Shown here one piece after another: positions 1-11,329 of a stretch of 64,000 bases of DNA. Positions within the stretch are counted from its first letter, which is position 1. Each line of letters opens with the position of its first letter. The stretch is from Micropterix aruncella. Its lineage: Eukaryota; Arthropoda; Insecta; Lepidoptera; Micropterigidae. The DNA is taken from the NCBI GenBank assembly GCA_944548615.1, contig OX155964.1, forward strand, positions 15,860,484 through 15,924,483, read 5' to 3'. The notes under the pieces are model-generated. The model did no database searches and was not told where the DNA came from. It saw only the letters and a program-made list of their open reading frames with translations. The position numbers were made by a program, and so were the translations under genes.

Positions 1-235
1 GGACCGGTGGCATAGTGGTTAGGTGGCCTGATCTTTCATTAACGGGTTCGATTCCCGTCTTGGTAATCATTTTTCGATCGCATAAAATTGATACAATTGA
101 ACATAAATTATATTGATCGAATGCATTTACAACACACAAACATGTTAAATAAACACTACATATTAGGGTTGGTTGTAAAAGATTGTCGTATGATAATGAA
201 TATTCTGAATATTCACAATAATGTGTAGAACCAAA
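1..235 (+). repeat. tRNA-derived SINE, copy S1
   Basis: The first ~65 bases look like a tRNA: an A-box-like TGGCATAGTGGTTAGG and a B-box-like GGTTCGATTCCCG, the RNA polymerase III internal promoter. The body then shares with the copies at 42950, 54112 and 62634 a segment containing GGGTTGGTTGTAA and a tail near AATAAAC. The copy begins at or before the window edge, so its target duplication cannot be seen. It is a retroposed SINE, not a functional tRNA gene, because the same head-body-tail unit recurs in the window. tRNA identity is uncertain. Confidence 0.8.
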
Positions 236-1432
236 TAAACAAAGAACTACATATAAATAAAGCGTATTGTGAATCTCTCATGGACAAATTTATCTGGACC
301 TTTGCATATCACATCAAGGCATAATAATAAAGTATTGTCATCAAGTGGTAAGTCAGCCAAATATAGTATACTGATTTTTCTTTTACAACGTACACTGGAA
401 AATTGAGTATTGCCAATGTTATAACCAAATTACCTCACTGTTATAGGTTAAGCAATATATTTGCTGGTAATTCTTAATTTAAATATGCGAAGTTTTAGCA
501 AGGATTTCGAACAAAATTTTATTCAACATTGTAACCTCAACCCAAACAATAAATTTAAAAATCTTCCCTTGCGAAGCGATTACCTTGTATATCAATTAAT
601 TTATGTCAATATTTTGGGAACTCTGTGTTCGTCACCTTCCAGTTGATTTATTGCTGTATTATTGCCTCTCGTTTGGCTTTCAAATTATAAATAATATTTA
701 TGACAGACACCGCCTCAGAGCAACCTGAGAAAATTGTTTTTCCATAGAATTTGCCGACTGCGAGCCAAATTTATATTAAGTGAATTGCGATAAACGTTGA
801 TTTCGTTTTATTCTTGATTAGGTCTTTTTCTTCTCCGGTTTCCTTTGCGGTTCGAATTTCTATGATGAACCATCATTATTTGTTCAGCGACGGGGCTGTC
901 TTTCAATTTCGGTTTAAGTTTTCTTACTTTATCAGCATATTATTTTATTCCTTTATCAGTTGTCACGAGTTAATATAGATAACAAATGTTATGTTTACTA
1001 AATTAGGGTCGCTTAAATTATTTAAGCGCTTAAGGAGCACTACCCACATATCATTATCAAAATAAAAGCTTACTTACACTTGCTTCAACCACACATAATG
1101 TATTAATGGTCAGTTAAAGGTTTATAGTTTAATATAACTAAGAATAATTATGATTTTCGAAAATTATGGAAATTGACGACTAAACTTTAATTTAAATTTC
1201 GGCTAGTATACATTCCCAATTTATTTATTTAAGAATTAATTACTATAAAACATTGATTTTGCTTATAAAAATAACAGGATCCGAAGGGCAAAATCTTAAC
1301 CTTTTGCTTATTTGATTGTCACCCAACTGAGACTATCCCGTTCTAGGATGGACAAGAGAAAAAAAATATTTTATTTATTTATTTTTATATTTAATTTATT
1401 TTGTATTTCACAGTAATCTACAATAGGGCGGT
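236..1432. other. AT-rich spacer, nothing recognised
   Basis: No gene, RNA or complete repeat is recognised. The 61-codon frame at 461-646 has no alternative-start or family support and is probably chance. Near 1360-1410 there is a run of TTTATTTATTTTTATATT type low-complexity sequence just before family R. Confidence 0.4.
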
Positions 1433-2134
1433 GCCGACTACAATGGGTGAACCCGTCACCCCAGGCTGGTATAACGATATGTAATCATTCTTTCAGCCGT
1501 GGGATGAGCGTAGAAGACTTAGAGACAAAAACAATCTACTGTCTATCTTGCCAGCAGCGCGTTAGAGACCGACGCCTTATGGCGAGACACTAGAAAAGGT
1601 CCTCAGCGGGCACCCTGGCCCCTTAACTACCACTTTTGGTAGCATATCTCCACCTGGAATTAACCTTCAGGATACCTCTGTCCTCCCGACTGGTTACGGG
1701 TACGAAGTCGCTTATGCAACCTCTACCTCTTGTATTACAGCGGTAATTCAATTAGAATTAATCTCGGACCTGGACGTTCTTTACCCGTAGTGCCACATGG
1801 GATCGAGTGGCCTAAGGTCATTTCAAGAGCGGCTTGACAGCAGGTCAACATCCACCCCCGCTGCTTAGGAGACAGTGTATTCTCATAGTCTCCAGACTCC
1901 TTCAGCAATTAGTCAGAATGCACAACCGATAGACGTCACCGCACGGTGCGCAAATCGTACAGTGGTGTCGGGATGCAATCCCGCCTGGACAAACCGGTCC
2001 ACCGGCTTTGGGGCCTGAGATACGAAAGTCTTACACACGAGAAGGCTTTTGAATAGGAGCTGAATCGTGAGTTGAGCCAATCCGAGAACACAGTGGATCT
2101 TGTGGCCCAAGCTGCACGAAACCGTTCACCACCT
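1433..2134 (+). repeat. Family R retroposon-like repeat, copy A
   Basis: GC-rich relative to its surroundings. It starts with the family signature GACTACAATGGGTGAACC and continues through the GCGTAGAAGACTTAGAGAC block. It is the most diverged of the six insertions in this window (others at 22613, 23815, 34051, 41180, 50036). The end resembles copy F, with GCACGAAACCGTTCACC. A short ACAGTAA on both sides may be a decayed target duplication. Function unknown. See the R findings for why I regard it as a retroposon. Confidence 0.7.
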
Positions 2135-2849
2135 AAATAATACAGTAAAAGGGACAACATGTACAATTAAAACGTCATAGACAAAAATTCAGTATCAAAA
2201 AATAATTACATGATATACTAAAAACTGTTGCCAGTGATCCTATTAATATCACCTAGCTGGGGTATAGCCAGTTCTAAGGCGAACATTTAAACTGTTATAA
2301 ATATATATATGAAACTATATACAAGCTAAGTAATGAAAAGAACATAATAAAATTGAAAAAATGTATACACTAATAGTTATTATTATTCCTCATAACCTAG
2401 AAGCTTATTAGATCGTGTTATTTATTTCATTTTCTTTCGATAGTTTGTATAAAATACGAATGCTTTCTTGCTTGTTGTGCGTTCGACTATATTATCGGTG
2501 CTGCCAACGCCCCCATACAAAAGTATTTTAACTTCATCATTCTCATAGAAAACGGTTGTATCATCTCAATAATTTCCCGGCAAGTATCCAAGGACTAACT
2601 TATTCTGAATATAAATTTCATAAATAAATTTGATGAGCGCCCTTTCTCGGCCGGCGGACGAATACGGTTTTGGTTACTTTGCGACCGCCTCGATTTCGGC
2701 TAAGGGCGGGGTTCGGTTAAGCATCAACAAATGGCGTCAATATCTTGGTAAAATGTATGGCAGAACATAAATATTATTAGTTTAACTTGTATATGAGATA
2801 TTCCAATCAAAAATGCTTAATGTAATTTCGACCTTCTAATCTTGACCCA

Positions 2850-3215
2850 ATCTATATATATACAACATTTCTAATCTCGAAGTGCAATATATCCAGATTG
2901 AAATATGACCAGTGCGCCCCCTGGTGGACTGATTTCAACCACAACTTTATCAACACTTCGCATGACCAAATGATGCCAGCATGCCAAATTTCAGCTAAAC
3001 CAGATTAAGCGTTTGGGCGACATGGCAACACAAACACACCGACAGACACAGCCACATATAATAGACATACAGACATGCAGAGAGACTTCTATCTTAAAAT
3101 GGTCTCAGAGTGGCACCAAATGGATATTTCCGTCTCCATTTTGAAAAAAATGCGCGTACACAATACTTTCCCTCCTCGTCGGTTGGTGGGTCGAGAAAGT
3201 AAAACAAGTACTTTC
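2850..3215 (-). repeat. Interspersed repeat family Y with CTCF-like core, copy 1
   Basis: In reverse complement this matches the repeat at 6455-6790: a GT/CA-rich stretch, a block reading TTAAGC or TTTAGCTGAAAT, GTGGTTGAAAT, then CACCAGGGGGCGC and a block ending in CTCGAAATATTGGAC-like sequence. The reverse-strand core at 2912-2928 fits the CTCF consensus. The class of element is unknown. No coding capacity is seen. Confidence 0.6.
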
Positions 3216-3482
3216 ACTTATATTTCAGATCTGTGAAAGTTTGCAAAAATAAAAACAATATTCAGAAAAACAAAATATGCTATTTAATCGTATCGATAAG
3301 TATGATCAGATGTCCCAATCGGACACTCTTCCAAATTCTTAAGCACAACAGAACTTGACCGCTGTAAGTGGTTAAACATCTCGGGATCGCCGCGATCGTT
3401 TTCGAAGGAAAAGCGAAAGGAAAACGCGGAAATTGGCAAGACACAGGCCGAAATAAACGATCTGCAGCGACTTAAATCTTTA

Positions 3483-4101
3483 TACAAACTCCTCTGCCAG
3501 AAATTAAGATTGAAGTTTCTTCTTTCATTTCATTGAGCATATGGAGGTTTTTTTATTTTTAATTCGATTTAATGGCTCGTTGATAACAAACTCAGCCAAT
3601 TGTATCATATTTTAAATGTTGGTAGCATTCGAAATTTGAATTATTTCGTAATGTCACTTTCATTTAGAAAACGGCTTTGCCGAAGTGATCAATAGTTGAA
3701 TTTTTTATTTTTTCGCTTAATTCGTCTCAATTGAAGGCATTTTGTGTTGCATAAGGATAAGCCCTATTTATGAGATATATGGATGAATAGTGATCGTTAG
3801 TCGACTGCAAAAGGACCTTTAAACTTACATTGCACCGTCGAAAGTCGTGCACATCCGTAAGTATATCTCATTCAAACATAAGCATTTCCCAATACAAGCT
3901 GGGATTTCCTTCGCTACTTTTTAAGTAGCTTTTACTAATTTTATTTTAAATAAAAACATCATCCTATAAACGGATTTCTTTACAAACCTTATCAAATATA
4001 ACAATATTATACTGTTTTCTAAAATATTTCTTTACAATTTTTTAATATTATACAATTTTATATAGGTTTACCCTATTTTGATAACATTATACAATCTTTA
4101 T
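3483..4101 (+). repeat. Tandem duplication of ~619 bp, unit 1
   Basis: Begins TACAAACTCCTCTGCCAGAA and is followed directly by a second, slightly diverged copy starting at 4102. The offset stays near 619-621 bases across the unit (for example at the shared CTTATCAAATATAA near 3989 and 4611). Differences are scattered substitutions and small indels. No conserved reading frame is apparent. Confidence 0.85.
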
Positions 4102-4645
4102 TACAAACTCCTCTGCCAGAAATTAAGATTGAAGTTTCTTCTTTCATTTCATTGAGCATATGGAGGTTTTTTATTTTTATTTCGATTTAATGGCTCGTTG
4201 ATAACTAACGCAGCCTAATAATGTCATATTTTAAATGTTGGAAACGTCCGAAATTTTGAATTATTTCGAAACGTCATCCTCCATTTATGAAACGGCTTTT
4301 GCCGATGTGATCAAAGTGTTTTATTTTAGTTTTTTCGCTTTAATTCGCCTCAATTGGAGGCATTTTGTGTTGCAAAAAGGAAAAAGCTCGATTTTTGAGA
4401 TATATGGATGATTAGTGATCGTTCGTCGACGGTAAAGGGACCCATAAACTAACATGCACAATCGAAAGTCGTGAACATCCGTAAGTATATCTCATTCAAA
4501 CATAAGCGTTTCCCAATCCAAGCTGGGATTTCCTTCGCTGCTATTCAAGTAGCGTTTACTAATTTTATTTTACTGCGAATCATCATCCTATGAACGGATT
4601 ATTTACAAAACCTTATCAAATATAAAAATATTATACAGTTTTTTA
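4102..4645 (+). repeat. Tandem duplication of ~619 bp, unit 2 (partial)
   Basis: Second copy of the unit at 3483. It lacks the last ~75 bases of unit 1 and runs into unrelated sequence that begins near ATAAAACGTAAACGG. The direct head-to-tail order suggests a local duplication rather than two independent insertions. Confidence 0.8.
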
Positions 4646-4997
4646 CCATGTTTCTGATAAAACGTAAACGGAAAATAAAAATCGACGTTACTTTGAGAGG
4701 GACGGTCGCTCATTCCACCGCCAACAGTCCCGACAATAACACCGTCCCTAGGCCTCCCCTGTGCGACAAAGTGATTTCAGTGACTGCGAGCTGTGTGAAA
4801 ATAAGTGATTTTATGTTACAGTAGATATTTTGTTGTTGGAATAGCTTTTTGGTAAGTTATTTATTACATCAATACAATAATGTTCTATCGAAGATTCATT
4901 AAGGTCTTCAACCGGGTCGATAACAATGTTCTATTTTGTCAACAATCCTCTTTTGATATGTTCTAAATAGATTCTCTTCTTCTTTGCTGACTATTTC

Positions 4998-5130
4998 TAA
5001 AATCGTCAGCAGTTTCTCCAGTACAACGGGTTTACATCGTTTCATTAATGATTGGTTGGGTATTCCCCAAGGGTTTACCTTGTGCCCTCTTATTTTTAAT
5101 CTATTCTACTTGTACAAATTCAGATACAAA
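4998..5130 (+). pseudogene. Non-LTR retrotransposon reverse transcriptase fragment, part 1
   Basis: One frame reads GIPQGFTLCPLIFNLFY, the degenerate form of the LINE reverse-transcriptase block G(V/I)PQGS-LGPLLFNLY that precedes the catalytic YADD. The frame is broken on both sides. The YADD block itself appears 450 bases later at 5595, so an AT-rich insertion separates the two. The clade is probably CR1/L2/Jockey-like but cannot be fixed. Confidence 0.65.
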
Positions 5131-5572
5131 TGCAGATATTGAACACCTTATTAAATAATTGAATATAATAAAAACATAATAGTATATGTAGCAATATAAA
5201 TTGATGATTTCCAAATATAATTTTATTTTAATTTTTGTGAATTTATTTTGTATATTATTAATACATATTAATACTTATTATTACATATATAAATATATAT
5301 TAATTTTTATCATGTTTTAAAATAAAATAATATTGACAATTTTCATGACATTTTCTTACGAATTTTTATTAGGTAATTAAGATATTTCTGTTACATTATG
5401 TATGATATTGTTTATTTATATAAATATAGTATTATAGATTTCTTAGGATAATTAACATAAATTGTCTACCTTGGAACAGGCGGCAGCCTAGTTAGGTTAA
5501 GACTTGTACTTATATTGAATGTACTCATAATTTGAACTCAATAAATAATTTGAAATTTGAAATTTGAAAGTA
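5131..5572. mobile_element. AT-rich insertion splitting a LINE RT
   Basis: Very AT-rich sequence that interrupts the LINE reading between GIPQG (5060) and ADD (5600). Its right end carries a stuttering ATTTGAAATTTGAAATTTGAA tail, as seen at the 3' end of many non-LTR elements and SINEs. Nothing coding is visible. The interpretation as an insertion rests on the order of RT motifs around it. Confidence 0.45.
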
Positions 5573-5690
5573 TCCGCAGCAGATTCTAATGTTTGCTGAT
5601 GATTTGCAGCCATTTCTCAGAAACGGCAGTTAGCAGACTTGCAAAGCTCTTCAGCATGATCGATACGGCATATAACTGAAGTGTCTCACA
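5573..5690 (+). pseudogene. Non-LTR RT fragment, part 2 (catalytic ADD block)
   Basis: Reads QILMFADDLQPFLRNGS, matching the catalytic (Y)ADDlq region of non-LTR reverse transcriptases, then hits a stop. It is the expected continuation of the fragment at 4998-5130 in the same orientation. The first residue of the YADD box is F. The piece is dead because it has stops and no flanking domains. Confidence 0.65.
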
Positions 5691-5699
5691 TTTTGACAT

Positions 5700-6450
5700 T
5701 TACTCACGAATATATTCTCGCAGGGAGTCTTGTCCATAGAGAGACGAGGTGAGCAGTAGCAAGTTATTTTTAAAACCCTAACAACCTAACAAGCAAACGA
5801 TCAAATTTTTAGATAGGCCAATATCTTTTTTATGACTCCCTGAGAATTTGGTAACAGCTACAAGAAGTAGTTTAACAGCTGGAGCTGTGCTCCAACGACG
5901 TATTTTTTTAAAACAATGTTAAGATTTTCTTTTGTGCATTTTTAACAAGTTTTTATGCACTTGAAAATGCAAAGTAGAGTGTTTTTTTCTTTATATGAAT
6001 AAAGAAATAGATAAGCCCTTACATGTGCAGGCTCGGCACTGCTGTTGGAATTTTTAATCTCAGTACCCTTCATTCCAAACTCAACTTACCTTAATCTCCA
6101 TACTGATCAATGTCGTAGGTGTTTTTTTTAATAATAACTTATCTTACCAATTATAAAAATATTATAACGAATAGAACGAATACCTTCCTAGCAACGAATA
6201 ATCTGAAAAACAAAATTCGATTTTTCTGATTTACCAACGCATTTATAGGAAGATAAGTTATTTAATAAGTTATTATTAATAGCTTTAATGTTATAAATTT
6301 AGACAGGTCAAAATTGTTTGTACCTATTAATTTATATTTTAAATTTTATTTCTAAAAATATTTTATTTTTTTGATTCTTGTAATACCGTAATTAGTCCAA
6401 CTATATCTAGTCAAATATATATTTTTTCTAATTATAGATCCTTTTAGTTA
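5700..6450. other. Spacer with a possible small miniature element
   Basis: Mostly featureless and AT-rich. Between about 6128 and 6285 the sequence has imperfect inverted ends (TTAATAATAACTTATCTT on the left, its complement on the right), compatible with a decayed ~160-bp miniature transposon. No target duplication could be recognised. Confidence 0.3.
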
Positions 6451-6454
6451 TTAC

Positions 6455-6790
6455 TTTCCCGGCAGAGGAAAAGTACTGTGAACGCACTTCTGAGTGTCTG
6501 TGTGTGTGTGTGTGTGTTCGTGTGTGTGTGTGTCTGTGTGTGCATTGCTCCACGATAACGTCCTGAAGCTTCAACCGATTAAGCTAAAATGCGGCAAGCA
6601 GGCCGTGGTTGAAATCCGGGGCGTGGGGCGTGGTTGAAATCGGGGGCACCAGGGGGCGCGCTAGTCATACTTCAATCTCGAAATATTGGACTTAAAGACT
6701 TGAAAATCGGTACACGGATGTGTTGTTGGGCTAAAACCAGATTGTCAATTGGGATACCAAAACCAGATTTTCGGTTGAAGTATCTCATAT
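6455..6790 (+). repeat. Interspersed repeat family Y with CTCF-like core, copy 2
   Basis: Starts CCCGGCAGAGGAAAAGTACTG, contains a (GT)n microsatellite at 6493-6542, then AACCGATTAAGCTAAAATG, a short duplicated GTGGTTGAAAT, the core GCACCAGGGGGCGCG at 6646-6660, and TTCAATCTCGAAATATTGGAC. The same blocks appear in reverse at 2850-3215. Element class unknown. Confidence 0.6.
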
Positions 6791-6869
6791 AGAAGAAAAA
6801 GAAATAATGTTTAAATTCCGCCATATTCAGGAAAATACTAAATCACATTGGAAAAACACACTTTTTATA

Positions 6870-7200
6870 TCACGGAAATTACTACAAATATAGTACGACT
6901 ATTGGGGGGGGACGGTGGTTTGACGCGAGGAGGAAGGGAGTTGCATGTTGGCGCGGGGTGAGGGGTCCCGGGGGAAGGAATGGCAGAGGGCGGTGGGGGG
7001 AGGGGTGTACTTGCCGGGAAAGTCTTGGGGTGACCCAACCGCTTTTTTTGTATATGGAGTGCCTGTTTCTGCAATGAATATTTATTTTTATTATAATTGT
7101 ATCGCTGCAGGCGTCGCCAATTGTACAAAAAGCGAACGACTTCAGAGTTAAAGGGTGTTGTTCCCTTTCTTGGGCAGTTTATCGAAAGCATAGAATTTAC
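6870..7200 (+). repeat. G-rich repeat family G, copy 1
   Basis: A strongly G-rich stretch with many G3-G7 runs (6904-7020) is followed by TTGCCGGGAAAGTCTTGGGG and then TGACCCAACCG. The same order appears, on the minus strand, at 27110-27330 and 56985-57290, and the terminal block alone at 33165. Open frames across it are compositional (Pro- or Gly-rich) and not taken as genes. Potential G-quadruplex on the + strand. Confidence 0.65.
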
Positions 7201-8220
7201 CCTTTATATTTTTAATGCCGGAGGGTTAATTAAAAAGGAATGAGCCTGCGGACATGGTGGAATTTCATAACAATTCTTTATTACGGGTAAGAAAATGAAA
7301 AATAATAACCTTCATTTAATAAAAGCAGATTTTATGAGATCATTATTTATGTTTATTTCCCTTAGCAAAATAAACAGGGTTAACACAAAATAGAAGAATT
7401 CCAGTACTACGATTTATTTTTGCTGTCAATTTAACACTCTACATATAACACTGTCACACTGTCAAAATAACAATGTCAAAATAACACTGTCAATTTAACA
7501 CTATATATGTTATACGAATAGTATTATAATAATAATATAATAGTATAAGATAATAGTATAAGTACCTATAAGTATTATAATATAATAGTATAATAGTATA
7601 AGATAAACTTTTATGGGGTTTTTTAAGTTTTGTCCACAAACTAAAGTTTTGTGTGGTTAAAAAAATATTTTATAATTTTCTGTTATGTTGTGAGTGATGG
7701 TGATATGCGTAGAATTATCGATGTTAATGATCTAAAATAGCTTTATTATTTTAGATCTTTATTACTTTAGTTTTTTACTTTAGCTTTATTACTTTAGTTT
7801 TTTAGTAAAATTTAGCATAAATTTCAATCTGAAATAAAAAAATGAATGAAATATGCTGAATTTTCATGAAAAACTGTGACACTTTAAACGCGTTTTCATT
7901 AATTTAAAACGTTTTTAGACTTATTGCATTTAGGATTAAATAAGTTACGTATGTACCTTATTTAATCCTAATAATTTACGTTTGTAACTTATTTAATCTA
8001 AATTTAGCTAATTTGAAATGTATTTTTTTAATTGATGAGAATATTACCCCAACAAAATGAAGCATTTCGGTCCTACGAAATGGTATTTTTAATTCACATG
8101 GTACGGACTGATAAGAACTGTAAAACAAAATCTTAAGATTAGACAACATTAAAAAAAAACCGCAGTGGTCTGTAAAGCAAATGATTATGATGATTCATTA
8201 ATTTATCTCACCAGCGTGTT
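7201..8220. other. AT-rich spacer with simple repeats
   Basis: Contains a TATAATAGTATAAG-type low-complexity stretch (7510-7600), a CTTTATTACTTTAG stutter (7740-7805), and a short palindrome TAGGATTAAATAAG...CTTATTTAATCCTA near 7930-7972. No coding signal is seen. Confidence 0.4.
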
Positions 8221-8268
8221 GTCGAGTCAGTCGACGTATGTCAGTAGTTTATAAAATGTATGGGTGGA

Positions 8269-8287
8269 GGGGGGGGGGGGGGGGGGG
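8269..8287 (+). repeat. Poly-G run of 19
   Basis: An uninterrupted run of 19 G within a locally GC-rich 200-bp island (8250-8400). The island also includes CTGCCGGGGGCGCGCTA, similar to the core of repeat family Y. Length is uncertain because homopolymers are prone to assembly error. Confidence 0.8.
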
Positions 8288-8399
8288 TGGATTGCATCGG
8301 TAGGGGTGCGCTTTTGTTTGGTGCGCCTGCCGGGGGCGCGCTATGACTGTCGTATTCGACGGCAGTCGGCGGCAATACAGAGGTAGGGCGCGTCGTCAC

Positions 8400-9860
8400 A
8401 GATTAAACGATAGGCTGAGAGTATTCACGATAGATGTGACACGAACAGAAAATCCCCGAACGACAAGCTAATCGGGTTTCCGCGTTTAGAGGAACTTTTG
8501 GAGGGTTTTCCATACGAGTAAAAAACCATACGTGGATATTTGTAACCATCTGTCGTGTATGGAAAAACGCAAATACAAATATTTGAAAAAAATGTTTTTT
8601 TTTCTGAATCTAAATCCAAAAATCAAATGATTTAATACGTAATTTTGTTGTAAACTGTAAATGAACATATAAAATAATAAATCGACAGCCATCTCTTAGG
8701 TAATGCTGTCAACAATGGGATAGTTCAGTATTAATACGATATGTTTGTTTTAAATTTTAAAAAAAAATACATCGTGTTACATGACATATGTAAATAGCGA
8801 GTTATATTTCGAGCAAAATTTGGAATTTGGGTTGGCACCGGGTCTAGCGTTTTGAGATCCTAGAAATTTAAAAATCTGATTTCTGGGAAATGTCTGTCTG
8901 TTTGTGTGTGTCTAGCCTACCGCAGAACCTATACACGTTCATCTAGAATCAAATTAAGTACAAATTAAGTACAAATAAAATTTTAAAAAGAAATGATGGT
9001 AAATAGAAAGTTTGTCAATCAAAATTGACAGTAAACCACCATTATTATAGTCGATTAAATATCAATTAAATGGAATAGGAGAAAACAAAAGTGTTTGGAA
9101 ACCGAATAAAACATAACTATCGCGTTTTTTTGCAGCAAATACCTATTCGTCATAGCTTTATATATTTTGGTTTATTTAAGTGAATATAAAGTTTCTATAA
9201 ATTATTAATTTCCAAGTAGTTCGACTTTTCCGGTTTGAGGTAGTTCTGCTAGAGCCAAGCAGGTTGCACTAATATTTAATAAGTACTACTATTTTTAATA
9301 TTAAATGTGTTTGATATACTTTAAGGACATGCTATGATAACTATTAGACTGACAGATATGATAATGATAACTATTATACTCTTACGATATTAGTTGTTTT
9401 TGACATATCTGTTAGTCTCGTAAGTACATCGCTCCTCTTTATCGAGTCCAAGCTTGTATCGTGGATCGCCTTGCCTCCCTTTATCAGCGTAATCTTGATG
9501 GTTATCATAACATATTTTTTCATTGGTTTTTTTCTGCAACATGCTGAGTTTTCAAGATATAAGTTTTTTAACTGTGGCATGAGCAGGGCAGGTGAGGAGC
9601 GGCACGGATGGCGGGTCCAGAGGACAGCTCAGGATAATTGTACATTACCGAGTTGCCGGCGCTTGCACACCAAATTAATGAATTGAATCTTGTAGAAAAC
9701 TTTATAATCAAAAACCCTAAATTGGTAAAATGGTTCCTAAGGTTTTTGTTGCTATTAATCACAGTAATCATTTATCCTGCTGGAAAATTGGTACGAGGGC
9801 ATGTTTACTATCGGTTTGACACATTAATGCTAGTCGCAAAATTATATATGCTGCTAACCG
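8400..9860. other. Spacer, no supported gene
   Basis: No family could be assigned. A short TGTCTGTCTGTTTGTGTGTG segment (8890-8912) resembles the repeat-borne segment near 50945-51010. The 60-90 codon frames on both strands here overlap each other, lack homology I recognise, and are likely chance. Confidence 0.4.
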
Positions 9861-9864
9861 TTAC

Positions 9865-10190
9865 ATCACGTCGGGGTCACCAATATTGCAAGACGTGCCT
9901 GGCCTCTTTCTGATGGTGTGGGGAAACCAGGCTTCCAATCTTACGTTGATTTATACCTCAGCGGACAAGAGAGTAGAGAAACACAAACATTAGTATTTAA
10001 CAATTTATTAACTATTTTATTAATGTATACAGAGGCGCTTATCATCGAGTGAAGTGGTATGATTGAGAGTGATTTTATACATGAAAAATTGCGGTTTATA
10101 AAGCCAACTTTTGACGTTGAAAAGTTCAGAATGACGTCAGGATGCACGAGCATGGGAGTGAAAGAAACGTTTGATAAAAGTGCTTAGCGC
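9865..10190 (-). mobile_element. LTR retrotransposon remnant: LTR end plus primer-binding site
   Basis: On the minus strand, TTGCA is followed by TGGTGACCCCGACGTGATG (9865-9882). That has the form of a tRNA primer-binding site directly after a Gypsy/BEL-type LTR. The flanking minus-strand sequence has AATAAA-like signals upstream of a short R/U5-like tract. No gag or pol coding follows. The 5' LTR limit and target duplication are not resolved. A 27-base direct repeat flanks this segment (see findings). Confidence 0.4.
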
Positions 10191-10534
10191 GAAAGACGCG
10201 TTTATGAATTCTAATTAATTATGTTATTAATAAGGTCAGACAGAATTCATGCGAAAAATGTTACCCTGTGAATTAATGGTAGTCGCAAAATTATATATAA
10301 TAACACTGCTAGTTTGATCTAAAATTTTCAGTATCCAATTGTTTAGTAATAGTTATTCCATAGGCCTCCTGCATTATATAACTTTATTAAAGATTATTGA
10401 CTGTTTTTTCTATATCTTTTTTATATATATCTCCAGAATTCTTTATTTATTACTATAAGTATCTTTACTGGACGACTCTGAACGACTAATTAATTTTTGA
10501 CTTTAACTAAATAATTAATCTTCTTTTTCGAGTA

Positions 10535-10860
10535 CCAGTCCTATCGGAGGTTGGACAACACTAAAGCTATCTTTACTTTAAAGGCTGCTGCTCTGAACAG
10601 CTAGGTGGTACTTTTGCCAAACCAGTCCTGAATTTTCCTTAACTACTCCTGCCGGCGCTTCTCTTCCCAGTTATCTTGCCTTGGATAATAAGGTGGAGCA
10701 ATTTGTATTTGTCATTCCTAATGACGTGACCGAGATACGACATCTTCCTGCGTTTGATAGTGTTCAGAAATTCCATCTTCTTTCAAAGTCGGCTCAGTAC
10801 TTCAATATTAGTAACTTGGTCACGCCATGAGGTTTTCAAAATACGGCGGCATATTTTTGA
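10535..10860 (-). pseudogene. LINE reverse-transcriptase C-terminal fragment (RTE-like)
   Basis: Minus-strand reading contains NTIKRRKMSYLGHVIRNDK and LIIQGKITGKRSAGR. This is the C-terminal tail common in insect LINE proteins often mis-annotated as craniofacial development protein 2-like. Upstream, RRILKTSWRDQVTNIEVLSR also fits. A stop interrupts the frame before the tryptophan-rich SWLKNLR part. The same family occurs at 40672-41130. Clade assignment (RTE-like) is from memory of these families. Confidence 0.75.
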
Positions 10861-11325
10861 CATTGCAATTATTTTATAACTAGGACTATTAACTGCTTTT
10901 ATTTTTAGTCATTATTTAAACTATTTTATATGACATTTTTAAAATTTTCACTGTTTAATCTTCTTTTCATTCATTTTAACTATGTAGGTATTAAACAAAA
11001 TAGCTTTTAGGCTTTTAGATTTTTTCCGAATTCATAGAATAATTTATGTTTATAAAACGTTCGCCCAAGCACAAGCTTTGCATATTTGAGCGACATCGTA
11101 CAGTAAACATAATTTAATAATTGAGTTTAATTTATTTCTGTGTATTTTGGGACATAGTATTTTATTACATGTTTTCAATTGTAAATTGTAATATTATTTA
11201 TAAATTGCTTTAAATGAAATAAAATATTACAACATCCTGTTTTATTATATAAGAAGGCCCAGTAGGCTCGCGATAATCTGAAGATCCACGTTCTCACATC
11301 TGGTGTATTAGTGAATACTTTCGTT
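10861..11325. other. AT-rich spacer
   Basis: Nothing recognised. Sequence around 11150-11240 is a low-complexity AT tract containing several AATAAA-like words, which are expected by chance at this composition. Confidence 0.4.
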
Positions 11326-11329
11326 TTAA

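Noticed and set aside
9230..9265. TTTGAGGTAGTTCTGC as a let-7-like microRNA
   Set aside because: Only the seed-like GAGGTAG matches; no hairpin arm complementary to it was seen nearby.
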